Origin: an uncultured Rhodospirillales bacterium
GTDB lineage: Bacteria; Pseudomonadota; Alphaproteobacteria; Acetobacterales; Acetobacteraceae
Length of the DNA stretch: 20,445 bases
Reading direction: 5' to 3'
Assembly: GCA_903928045.1 (NCBI GenBank)
Contig: CAIYPH010000626.1
Location: forward strand, 1-20,445
Positions 1 through 8,118 of the stretch are shown in pieces. The stretch's first letter is position 1, and each line of letters opens with the position of its first letter. A model generated the notes under the pieces. That model saw only the letters and a program-made list of their open reading frames with translations. It ran no database searches and was not told the origin of the DNA. Made by a program: the position numbers and the translations under genes.

Positions 1-97
1 ATTTCGAGGCGACGATCTCCAGCGCGAGCGCATGGTTGCTCATCGCACACATCCGCCTGCTCACCAGACGCCTGGCACGAGCGTGATCCGTTTTCAT
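1..97 (-). CDS. 5' end of an unidentified gene, cut by the window edge
   Basis: A reading frame opens with ATG at 97-95, sharing one base with the gmhA stop codon (TGATG arrangement), and stays open for 32 codons to the window edge. This is the usual layout of a translationally coupled downstream gene. The visible N-terminus is basic, and a second possible start (Met-Ser-Asn-His) lies 18 codons in. The last visible residues, ALALEIVASK, resemble the helix that precedes the phosphorylated histidine in ChpT-type histidine phosphotransferases (pattern LAxxLAxRLCHDL). The diagnostic residues lie outside the window, so this is only a guess. It could equally be another heptose or LPS gene following gmhA. 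Confidence 0.4.
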   Translation of the reverse strand, partial: MKTDHARARRLVSRRMCAMSNHALALEIVASK

Positions 98-698
98 CAA
101 TTCCGAGTCAGACTCTCAGGGAACATCGCCCGCTCAATCAGCGCGCAAAAAATATGGGCCGCGGTGATATGGATCTGCTGGATGATCGGCGTCCAGGTCG
201 AGGGGGCGGCGAGCAGCATGTCGCACAGCGGGGCCATCTTGCCGCCGGCCTGGCCGCAGAAGCCCATGGTCACCATGCCCTGGGCCCGCGCCGCCTCCAG
301 CGCGCGCACCACGTTGGGCGAGTTGCCGGAGGTGGAGATGCCGAGGAACACGTCACCCCTACGGCCGAGGCCCTGAATTTGGCGCTCGAACACCTTCTCA
401 TAGCCGTAGTCATTGGCCGTCGCGGTGATGGCCGAGGTGTCGGTGGTGAGCGCGATGGCGGGCAAGGGCGCATGGTCGAACATCAGGCGGCTGATGAATT
501 CGCCGGCGATGTGCTGGGCGTCGGCCGCGCTGCCGCCATTGCCGGCGACCAGCAGTTTGCCGCCGGACTTCATGCTGGCCACCACGGCATCCGCCATCGC
601 CACCAGGGTCGCCTGAGCCGCCGCGTCGGCCGCGAAGGCGTTGAGCGCCTGGGTGCTGTGGGCGAGGTAGTCGGTGATGTAGGCCGAGGGGGTCATGC

Positions 699-702
<4 letters not shown>
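97..702 (-). CDS. gmhA: Phosphoheptose isomerase GmhA (SIS domain)
   Basis: The 201-residue product isomerises D-sedoheptulose 7-phosphate to D-glycero-D-manno-heptose 7-phosphate, the first step of ADP-heptose synthesis for LPS core, in the cytoplasm. It is a single SIS domain of normal family length. Visible motifs are the phosphate loop [12 protein letters not shown] (about 53-64) and STSGNS (123-128). His64 and Glu68 (QHIAGE) and Gln175 and His183 (QQIHITAAH) match the four zinc ligands known in E. coli GmhA. I chose the ATG at 702 because it overlaps the lepA stop in an ATGA junction; a second ATG at 696 is also possible. The close relative DiaA has the same fold, but the zinc ligands and length favour GmhA. 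It is probably co-transcribed with lepA. Confidence 0.88.
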
Positions 703-2504
<1,802 letters not shown>

Positions 2505-2510
2505 GGGGGG

Positions 2511-2539
2511 GAGATAGCGCTTTGCGCGCGTCCTGTCAG
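2511..2539 (-). promoter_or_regulatory. Candidate sigma70 promoter for lepA (leaderless layout)
   Basis: On the minus strand CTGACA (2539-2534, five of six matches to TTGACA) is followed after 17 bases by TATCTC (2516-2511). The A of the lepA ATG lies seven bases past the end of the -10, where transcription normally starts. There is no Shine-Dalgarno sequence between them. Read by eye; no start-site data. Confidence 0.5.
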
Positions 2540-2582
2540 CGATGGTTTCATGGTGGGCTGGCTCGACCCGTGAGAAAGCGCG

Positions 2583-2903
2583 TCAGCGGTTCGGGCGGCT
2601 GAAGAAATAGCCGAGGACCAGGGTCATCAGTGGCATGATGGCGGTCTTGAGGAGTTCGACCTCGATGGCGACTGCGTCGTCACATGAGCCCGAGAACCAA
2701 GCTCGAAGCCCCAACGTAAGTACAATGAGGGAGATGTACCCGCAGAACCCTCCGACAACCCACTTCACGATCCAGGATCGATCATCCGCCTCCTGCTGCT
2801 GCGGTGTTTTCCCGGCCCGGACCGCCTCGATGGACTGCTCTTCCGTGCGGATGAGCCGCCGATCGGGCTCGCCTAGTGGACTTCCCGGCGCATCATCAAC
2901 CAT
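2583..2903 (-). CDS. Small two-helix membrane protein, unknown
   Basis: I do not recognise this 106-residue protein. About 44 hydrophilic residues, rich in Gln, Glu and Arg, are followed by a hydrophobic segment at about 46-69 (starting IVKWVVGG) and a second at about 85-102 (ending LVLGYFF). The protein ends in a short basic tail, SRPNR. That pattern suggests a bitopic-hairpin inner-membrane protein. No Shine-Dalgarno sequence precedes the ATG; instead a double palindrome lies between this gene and the 75-codon gene upstream. Hand-counted GC of sampled 60-base lines here is about 57-60%, below the mid-60s of a sampled lepA line, so the pair may be a later insertion between pheT and lepA. Confidence 0.6.
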   Translation of the reverse strand: MVDDAPGSPLGEPDRRLIRTEEQSIEAVRAGKTPQQQEADDRSWIVKWVVGGFCGYISLIVLTLGLRAWFSGSCDDAVAIEVELLKTAIMPLMTLVLGYFFSRPNR

Positions 2904-2926
2904 GTTGTCAACGCTCTGTTGGCAAC
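2904..2926 (-). promoter_or_regulatory. Double GTTGnCAAC palindrome upstream of the small membrane-protein gene
   Basis: Two nine-base palindromes, GTTGTCAAC (2904-2912) and GTTGGCAAC (2918-2926), are separated by five bases and fill the gap between two small genes. As DNA they look like a paired operator. As RNA the two halves form a nine-base-pair stem with one central mismatch and a five-base loop directly before the start codon, where a ribosome binding site would be expected. Confidence 0.45.
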
Positions 2927-2927
2927 T

Positions 2928-3155
2928 TCATGCCGCTCGTTGACCGGATGATATCAAGACAGCCTTCGAGATCTCATCGGCACTGTCCAACAACTTGTGC
3001 AGCAGTTGTCGGAGACGCTTGGCATGCTCGGCATCTGTCGCGCTGAGTTCGATCACCATGTGATCCATCGACGAAGCCACATCGACCAAATTAGGCAGCG
3101 TATCAACGATCCGCTGGAATTCCTGCTCCGGCACCGTCCGCGTCTTCTGTCCCAT
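2928..3155 (-). CDS. Small soluble protein, unknown
   Basis: I do not recognise this 75-residue product. It is mostly predicted helix, acidic in the middle and with a Leu/Lys-rich stretch (AKRLRQLLHKLL), ending in ISSGQRAA. It has no signal peptide or membrane segment. I chose the ATG at 3155 (MGQKTRTV) because GGAG lies eight bases upstream; a GTG three codons earlier (3164) is also open. The frame begins about 35 bases after the pheT stop, and the next small gene starts 24 bases beyond its end, so the two are probably expressed together. Sampled 60-base lines here have only 50-58% GC. Confidence 0.55.
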   Translation of the reverse strand: MGQKTRTVPEQEFQRIVDTLPNLVDVASSMDHMVIELSATDAEHAKRLRQLLHKLLDSADEISKAVLISSGQRAA

Positions 3156-3190
3156 GCCATCCACTCCATGCGCCGCCAGTGCGACGCACT

Positions 3191-5644
3191 CTACCTTAGC
3201 ACACCCCCCGTCGCCTTCGCCACCGCCGCGACCACCTTGGCACAGGCCGCCTCGATCTCGGCATCCGTCAACGTGCGCTCACGCGGCTGGAAGGTGACTT
3301 CGATGGCCAGCGACTTCTTGCCGGCGTCCATCTTGTCGCCCTCATAGACGTCGAACAGCGCCACCCCCGCGATCAGCGTCCGCTCGGCGCCACGGGCGGC
3401 GCGGATCAGCGCGTCGGCGGCAACGCCCGCATCCACCACGAAGGCGAAGTCGCGCTGCACCGGCTGGAAGGCGGGCAGGTCGGGCAGGCTCTTCTTGCGC
3501 CGCTTGGGCTCCTGGATCGCATTGAGGTCAATCTCGAAGGCGACCGCAGGGCCGGCGAGATCGAGCGCCGCCAGCACGCGGGGATGCAGCGCGCCGAAGG
3601 TGGCCAGCACCGTCTTCGGCCCCTGGCGCACGGTGCCGGAGCGGCCGGGGTGGTAGTGGGAGGGCGCATCGGCGGTGACCGTGAGCGCCTCCATCGGCAC
3701 GCCCAACGCGGCCAGTACGGCCCAGACATCGGCCTTGGCCGCCATCGCGTCCCCGCCCGCCTGGGGCGCGTTCCAGGCCCGTGGCGAGAGACCGGCGCGG
3801 ATACCGGCCGCCAGCACCGTCTGCCCGTCCTCGCGGAAGGCCGGGCCGATTTCGAACAGGTTGACGTCGGCGTATCCCCGCGCCGCGTTGCGCTGCGCCG
3901 CCATCGCCAGCGTGGCGAGCGGCGTGGCGCGCAGCTGGTCGAGATCGGCGGCAATCGGGTTCATCAGCCGCAGCACCTCGGGCACCGGCCCGAACAGCGT
4001 GGCCTCCTTGGCCGGCATGAAGCTGAACGTCACGGACTCCGCATAGCCCGCCGCCGCGATAATCCGCCGCGCCAGCGCATTGCGCGTCTGCCGCGCCGTC
4101 AGCGTCGGCAGCGGCACCGGCGCCAGCGCCGGCATCGAGACCGGCGGCACGGCATCGAGCCCACCAAGCCGCAACACCTCCTCGACGAGATCGGCCTCCG
4201 GCTCCATCGCCGCGCGCCCTTCAGCCGCCTTGGCCGCCTTCTCGGGCGCCATCGCCGGGTCCGGCTCCAGCGCCGAGGCAGCCGCCACGTCATTGCGCCA
4301 GGACGGCACGTTCACCGTCACCGAGGCCGCATCCCGCGCCGCCACCGTGAAGCCAAGCCGCTCCAGCCGCGCCACCGCCTCATCCGCGGGCACATCGAGC
4401 CCGCCGAAGTCAGCCAGCCGCGCGAACCGCAGCGTCGCCGTGCGCCGCCAGCCAGGTTCGGCACCGGCCGCCGCCACCTCGGAGGCCACGCCGCCGCACA
4501 GCGCCATCACCATCGCCGCCGCCATATCGGTCGCCGCCGGCAGCAGCGCCGGGTCGATCCCCCGCTCGAAACGGCTGCGCGCATCCGAGACGATGCCGTG
4601 ATGCCGGCCCGACAGCGCGACGGCCACCGGATTGAACAGCGCGCATTCGATGAACACGTTGGTGGTGCCCTCGTCGCACCCCGTCGCCTCGCCGCCGATC
4701 ACCCCGGCCAGCGACTGCACGCCGGCCGCATCGGCGATCGCGCAATCGACCGGCCGCACCGTGTAGTCCTTGCCATTCAGCGCCCGGAAACTCTCCCCCG
4801 CCCCCGGCCGGAACGTCAGCCTCCCCCCCGAGATCTTGTCCGCATCAAACACGTGCAGCGGCCGCCCAAGGTCGATGGTGAAGAAATTCGTGATATCCAC
4901 CAACGCGTTGATCGGCCGCAACCCGATCGACGTCAGCCGATCCTGCAACCACTGCGGGCTCGGCCCGTTCTTCACCCCGCGTACCGTCCGCCCCAGCACC
5001 CAGGCGCAGGTCTCCGGCATCTCGATCGCCCATTGCACCGCGCTCGCCCCCTGCGCCGCGATCGCCGGCACCCTGAGCGGGTTCAACATGCCCACTCCGG
5101 CCGCCGCCAAATCCCGCGCCACCCCACGCACCGAGAGCGCATCCCCGCGATTGGGCGTCACCGCAATGTCGATAATCGGGTCATCCATCCCCGCCCACAC
5201 CGGATACGGCGTCCCCACCGGCGCATCCGCGGGCAGATCGACGATCCCCGTGTGATCATCCCCCAGCCCCATCTCCCGCATCGAAAGCAGCATGCCCTCG
5301 GACTTCACGCCGCGGATTTCGCCAACCTTCAGCGTCATGTCCGTCCCCGGGATATACAGCCCCGCCGCCGCGAACACCCCCTTCATCCCCGTCCGCGCGT
5401 TCGGCGCGCCGCACACCACCGAATAGACCCGCGTCCCGTCATCCACCCTGCACGCCCGCAGCCGGTCCGCATTCGGGTGCTGAACCGCCTCGATCACATG
5501 CGCCACCTTGAAGCCGGCCAGCGCCGCCCCGCGATCCTCCACGCCCTCGAGCTCAAGCCCGATCATCGTCAGCGCATCGGTGATCTCTTGCAGCGACGCG
5601 GTGGTCTCAAGATGCGTCTTGAGCCAGGAGAGAGAGAACTTCAT
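3191..5644 (-). CDS. pheT: Phenylalanine--tRNA ligase beta subunit
   Basis: The 817-residue beta subunit of the alpha2-beta2 phenylalanyl-tRNA synthetase provides tRNA binding and editing. Domains in order: an N-terminal EMAP/tRNA-binding domain (about 40-150, including VCGAPNAR), the B3/4 editing domain (about 215-395, with PLHVFDADK and the SRFERGID motif), the B5 region (from about 410), the catalytic-like core, and a C-terminal anticodon-binding FDX-ACB domain (about 720-817, starting PAFQPVQRDFAF). The protein is slightly long because about 27 Ala/Glu/Pro-rich residues are inserted within B5, between VPSWRND (ending 452) and EADLVEEV (from 483). The gap to pheS holds a full copy of the palindromic repeat. 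The ribosome binding site before the ATG is weak. Confidence 0.97.
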   Translation of the reverse strand: MKFSLSWLKTHLETTASLQEITDALTMIGLELEGVEDRGAALAGFKVAHVIEAVQHPNADRLRACRVDDGTRVYSVVCGAPNARTGMKGVFAAAGLYIPGTDMTLKVGEIRGVKSEGMLLSMREMGLGDDHTGIVDLPADAPVGTPYPVWAGMDDPIIDIAVTPNRGDALSVRGVARDLAAAGVGMLNPLRVPAIAAQGASAVQWAIEMPETCAWVLGRTVRGVKNGPSPQWLQDRLTSIGLRPINALVDITNFFTIDLGRPLHVFDADKISGGRLTFRPGAGESFRALNGKDYTVRPVDCAIADAAGVQSLAGVIGGEATGCDEGTTNVFIECALFNPVAVALSGRHHGIVSDARSRFERGIDPALLPAATDMAAAMVMALCGGVASEVAAAGAEPGWRRTATLRFARLADFGGLDVPADEAVARLERLGFTVAARDAASVTVNVPSWRNDVAAASALEPDPAMAPEKAAKAAEGRAAMEPEADLVEEVLRLGGLDAVPPVSMPALAPVPLPTLTARQTRNALARRIIAAAGYAESVTFSFMPAKEATLFGPVPEVLRLMNPIAADLDQLRATPLATLAMAAQRNAARGYADVNLFEIGPAFREDGQTVLAAGIRAGLSPRAWNAPQAGGDAMAAKADVWAVLAALGVPMEALTVTADAPSHYHPGRSGTVRQGPKTVLATFGALHPRVLAALDLAGPAVAFEIDLNAIQEPKRRKKSLPDLPAFQPVQRDFAFVVDAGVAADALIRAARGAERTLIAGVALFDVYEGDKMDAGKKSLAIEVTFQPRERTLTDAEIEAACAKVVAAVAKATGGVLR

Positions 5645-5689
5645 GTCTTACCAACCACTTGAGATGTTGAGCGAAGCAATCAGCAAGAA

Positions 5690-5822
5690 AGCAAGCGGTT
5701 CTTTTTTGGAAAAAAGAACCAAAAAACTTTTATCCGTTTGCTCCCCGCCCTCCGGGGACTCACCGAACCAAACGGATAGAAAAGTTTTTGCTTCCTTTTT
5801 CAAAAAGAAGCGCTTCCTTCCT
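5690..5822. repeat. Composite palindromic repeat, copy 1 (pheS-pheT gap)
   Basis: Three nested palindromes make up this element. Hairpin A at 5697-5720 is GGTTCTTTTTT, GG, AAAAAAGAACC (11 perfect pairs). A long central stem pairs 5721-5740 (ending ATCCGTTTG) with 5769-5789 (starting CAAACGGAT). Hairpin C at 5790-5811 has GCTTC...GAAGC ends and an A/T core. The central loop is partly conserved between copies (GGGGA, CTC, CCGAACC). It fills nearly the whole pheS-pheT gap. The alternating T and A runs produce open frames in several directions, none of them obviously a real gene. Confidence 0.9.
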
Positions 5823-5826
5823 TCCG

Positions 5827-6897
5827 TCACACCCCCTCATGCAACATAGCCGCCGCCAGCGGGTTGAACCCGTAATGCCGCAGCCACCGAATATCCGACT
5901 CATAGAACGGCCGCAGATCGGGGATGCCATGCTTCAGCATCGTCACCCGCTCGATCCCCATGCCGAACGCAAACCCCTGCCACTCCCGCGCATCGATGCC
6001 GCAATTGGCCAGCACCTTCGGGTGCACCATGCCGGAGCCCAAAATCTCCAGCCAATCGCCCCCGCCGCCCAGCTCCCCAGTCCGCCGGTTCCACCCGATA
6101 TCCACCTCCATCGAAGGCTCGGTGAACGGGAAATAGCTGGAGCGAAACCGCACCGGCAGGTTCGAAATGCCGAAGAAAATCCGCAGAAAATCGATCAAAC
6201 ACCCCTTCAGATGCCCCAGCGTCAGCCCGCGATCAATCGCCAGCCCCTCCACCTGGTGGAACATCGGGCTGTGCGTCGCGTCATGATCCGCCCGATACGT
6301 CCGCCCCGGCACGATCACCCGGATCGGCGGCTCCTGCGAAATCATCGTGCGCACCTGCACCGGCGAGGTATGCGTCCGCATCACCCGCCGCCGCCCGCCC
6401 GCCTCCAGCGCCGGCACATAGAACGTGTCCATATCCTCGCGCGCCGAATGATGCGCCGGAATGTTCAACGCCCCGAAATTCCGCCAGTCATCCTCAACAT
6501 CCGGCCCCTCGGCGATGGCGAACCCCATGGCGCCGAAAATCGCCGCCATCTCCTCCATCGTCCGGCTGATCGGATGGATCAGCCCATTGACCACCGGCCG
6601 CGGCGGCAACGTCACGTCCATCCGCTCCGCCGCGAGCCGCGCATCGAGCGCCGCCGCGTCCAGCGCCCCCCGCCGCGCCTCGATCGCCGCCGTGATCGCG
6701 TCCTTCACCACGTTGAGCGCCGCCCCCCGCGCCCGCCGCTCTTCCGGCGCCACCTTGCCCAACTCCTTGAGCTTGTTGGTCAAACTGCCGTTCTTGCCCA
6801 TCACCGCGACACGCACCGCATCCCACGCCCGCAAATCGGCGGACGCGGCGAGGGCCGCCTCGGTCTCGGAAATCAACGCGGAAAGATCGTCGGTCAT
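5827..6897 (-). CDS. pheS: Phenylalanine--tRNA ligase alpha subunit
   Basis: The 356-residue catalytic alpha subunit charges tRNA-Phe with phenylalanine. It has an N-terminal coiled-coil (about 1-90) and a class II synthetase core. Motifs seen: HTSPVQ (176-181) with GRTYRAD (198-204), FHQVEGL (213-219), the phenylalanine-pocket segment FRSSYFPFTEPS (251-262), and motif 3 GMGIERVTML (312-321). I chose the ATG at 6897 (MTDDLSAL) because AGGG lies upstream; an ATG four codons earlier (6909) is also in frame. A strong intrinsic terminator lies 30 bases upstream, so pheST is either expressed by read-through from rplT or controlled by attenuation. Confidence 0.97.
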   Translation of the reverse strand: MTDDLSALISETEAALAASADLRAWDAVRVAVMGKNGSLTNKLKELGKVAPEERRARGAALNVVKDAITAAIEARRGALDAAALDARLAAERMDVTLPPRPVVNGLIHPISRTMEEMAAIFGAMGFAIAEGPDVEDDWRNFGALNIPAHHSAREDMDTFYVPALEAGGRRRVMRTHTSPVQVRTMISQEPPIRVIVPGRTYRADHDATHSPMFHQVEGLAIDRGLTLGHLKGCLIDFLRIFFGISNLPVRFRSSYFPFTEPSMEVDIGWNRRTGELGGGGDWLEILGSGMVHPKVLANCGIDAREWQGFAFGMGIERVTMLKHGIPDLRPFYESDIRWLRHYGFNPLAAAMLHEGV

Positions 6898-6926
6898 GGC
6901 ACCCTGCATCGCTGAGACTGCGGACG

Positions 6927-6952
6927 AAAAAAGGCCGCCCTCGCGGGCAGCC
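6927..6952 (-). terminator. Intrinsic terminator or attenuator between rplT and pheS
   Basis: Transcribed leftward, GGCTGCCC, loop GCGA, GGGCGGCC forms an eight-pair stem (one U-G) followed at once by six U residues. This is a textbook rho-independent terminator. It lies 30 bases before the chosen pheS start, too close to be only the end of the upstream unit if pheST has no promoter in between, and I see none. Confidence 0.8.
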
Positions 6953-6995
6953 CTTTACGGTTTTTCGTGCATCCCCGAAAGGGGAGGGGTCACCA

Positions 6996-7137
6996 AAGCA
7001 AGCAAGCGCTTCTTTTTGAAAAAAGAAGCAAAAACTTTTTCTCCGTTTGGTTCGGAGTTCCCCAGGGAAACACCACGGCAAACGGATAAAAGTTTTTTGG
7101 TTCTTTTTTTCAAAAAAGAACCGCTTCCCTTCCTTGC
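6996..7137. repeat. Composite palindromic repeat, copy 2 (rplT-pheS gap), inverted relative to copy 1
   Basis: The element has the same three-hairpin architecture in reverse orientation. The GCTTC hairpin is at 7008-7029 and the GGTTC hairpin at 7099-7122. The central arms are 7030-7050 (ending CTCCGTTTGG) and 7079-7098 (starting CAAACGGAT). Its reverse complement carries the same loop words (GGGGAACTCCGAACC). The copy begins immediately after the rplT stop codon and lies upstream of the G/C-rich terminator. Confidence 0.9.
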
Positions 7138-7138
7138 C

Positions 7139-7519
7139 TTAGGCCGAGGGGGCTTCCCCAGCCGCGGCCATCACGGCCTGGACCTGCTGCACAATGGCGC
7201 TGAACGACGCCGGATCGTCATAAGCGATGGCCGCAAGCACCTTGCGATCCATCTCGATCCCCGCCGACTTCAGCCCGAAAATGAACTTCGAATACGTCAG
7301 CCCATGCTCGCGCACGGCGGCGTTGATGCGCTGGATCCACAAACCGCGGAACTCACGCTTCTTCACCCGGCGATCGCGATACGCATACTGGAGAGACTTC
7401 TCCAGCCGCTCCAGCGCGATGCGGTAATTGGTGGACGACCGGCCAAAGAACCCCTTGGAGGCGTCGATGACCTTCTTGTGACGGGCGTGTGTCGTTACGC
7501 CCCGCTTGACGCGTGCCAT
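7139..7519 (-). CDS. rplT: 50S ribosomal protein L20
   Basis: The 126-residue L20 binds 23S rRNA early in 50S assembly and in several bacteria represses its own operon. The sequence is typical: start [16 protein letters not shown], the [11 protein letters not shown] segment, [14 protein letters not shown] and a globular C-terminal half. It is slightly longer than the usual 117-120 residues because of an Ala-rich tail. GGGAG precedes the ATG by about eight bases. It starts 12 bases after the end of rpmI, and the two form the standard rpmI-rplT pair. Confidence 0.97.
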   Translation of the reverse strand: MARVKRGVTTHARHKKVIDASKGFFGRSSTNYRIALERLEKSLQYAYRDRRVKKREFRGLWIQRINAAVREHGLTYSKFIFGLKSAGIEMDRKVLAAIAYDDPASFSAIVQQVQAVMAAAGEAPSA

Positions 7520-7531
7520 TTATGCTCTCCC

Positions 7532-7735
7532 TCAGACCAGACCGTACGGCGCCCACTGCTTGACAGTCAGGCCATCGGCCTCCGTCAGCACCTGGCTGCC
7601 GCGGCCCTGCCGCTTCATCTTCTGGGAGCGATTGATCAGGCCATGGCGCTTGTTGCCCGGGCCGGCCAAAACCTTGCCCGTGGCGGTGATCTTGAAGCGC
7701 TTCTTGACCGATGACTTGGTCTTCATCTTGGGCAT
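7532..7735 (-). CDS. rpmI: 50S ribosomal protein L35
   Basis: The 67-residue L35 is recognised from [17 protein letters not shown] and GKRH-like [13 protein letters not shown]. The frame is open further upstream, but the ATG at 7735 is the start: AGAGGAG lies seven bases before it and the family begins with MPKMKT. In many bacteria infC directly precedes rpmI. Here a promoter-like sequence, a leader hairpin and a repeat copy precede it, and there is no infC in the window. Confidence 0.96.
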   Translation of the reverse strand: MPKMKTKSSVKKRFKITATGKVLAGPGNKRHGLINRSQKMKRQGRGSQVLTEADGLTVKQWAPYGLV

Positions 7736-7781
7736 TTGATACTCCTCTGAACAAAGCCCCCGCACAACGCAGGCATCGCGG

Positions 7782-7804
7782 CCGGGCATGCCCTACAGGC
7801 CCGG
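7782..7804 (-). promoter_or_regulatory. Hairpin in the rpmI-rplT leader
   Basis: CCGGGC and GCCCGG (7799-7804 and 7782-7787) can pair around an 11-base loop. The palindrome GGGCATGCCC (7784-7793) overlaps them and offers a competing stem. The structure lies in the roughly 80-base 5' leader predicted for rpmI, where L20-dependent autoregulation acts in other bacteria. Any such role here is inference. Confidence 0.35.
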
Positions 7805-7823
7805 ACTCGCAGATGAGGGCGGG

Positions 7824-7852
7824 CTTATAGCGACACACCCACCCGCGCGCAA
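7824..7852 (-). promoter_or_regulatory. Candidate sigma70 promoter for rpmI-rplT
   Basis: On the minus strand TTGCGC (7852-7847) is followed after 17 bases by TATAAG (7829-7824). The predicted start near 7817 gives a leader of about 80 bases with a hairpin and a strong Shine-Dalgarno sequence. Confidence 0.55.
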
Positions 7853-7857
7853 GCACA

Positions 7858-7952
7858 AGGAAGCAAGCGGTTCTTTTTTGAAAAAAAGAACCAAAAAACT
7901 TTCATCCGTTGGGCTGCGATGTGGTCCGGAGTCTCTCCCGAACCGTCAGGAG
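7858..7952. repeat. Palindromic repeat, copy 3, decayed or truncated
   Basis: The left half matches copy 1: GGTTC hairpin at 7869-7892, then CCAAAAAACTTTCATCCGTT and loop words TCCGGAGTC and CCCGAACC. The matching right arm (CAAACGGAT) and the GCTTC hairpin are absent. It sits just upstream of the rpmI promoter. Confidence 0.8.
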
Positions 7953-8118
7953 GCATCGCCGAAATTTCCGCGCTGTAGCCCATTTGCGGCTGGTGCTACT
8001 CCTGCCCATAGAACCGCCCATGGTTCAGTCACCTTGCAACTGTCTCCATTTCGTGAAGAACTGTGAAGAACTGCCAGTGTCTTGTGGCACTCTGCTGGCC
8101 AGGACAGAAAGGGTGGAA
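7953..8118. other. Intergenic stretch between the divergent rpmI and GIY-YIG genes
   Basis: With the repeat and rpmI leader this completes a 383-base gap without a coding gene (7736-8118). The only pattern I see is a ten-base tandem duplication, GTGAAGAACT, at 8053-8072. A plus-strand frame is open here upstream of the GIY-YIG start, but its residues look unlike protein, and the chosen ATG at 8119 has a purine-rich AGGGTGG before it. Confidence 0.4.

Noticed and set aside
2905..2910. Perfect TTGACA on the minus strand before the 106-residue protein gene
   Set aside because: No -10 at 16-18 bases downstream, which would fall inside the gene; it is better explained as part of the GTTGnCAAC palindrome.
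3584..5662. A 692-codon open frame on the plus strand opposite pheT
   Set aside because: It is an Arg/His/Pro-rich low-complexity shadow of a clearly coding strand in high-GC DNA; no domain or ribosome binding site.
6494..7081. Phe-rich minus-strand frame (FCFFF) as a classical pheST leader peptide
   Set aside because: The frame does not stop near the terminator and continues into the pheS coding region; the Phe run comes from the repeat. Kept only as a side note in the attenuation finding.
5690..7952. Repeat copies as a CRISPR array or insertion sequence
   Set aside because: Copies are internally palindromic, scattered, in both orientations, without regular spacers, transposase or clear target duplications.
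7788..8066. Plus-strand frame encoding SGSFLKKRTKKL near rpmI
   Set aside because: It is repeat copy 3 read through by chance; the same peptide arises wherever the repeat occurs.
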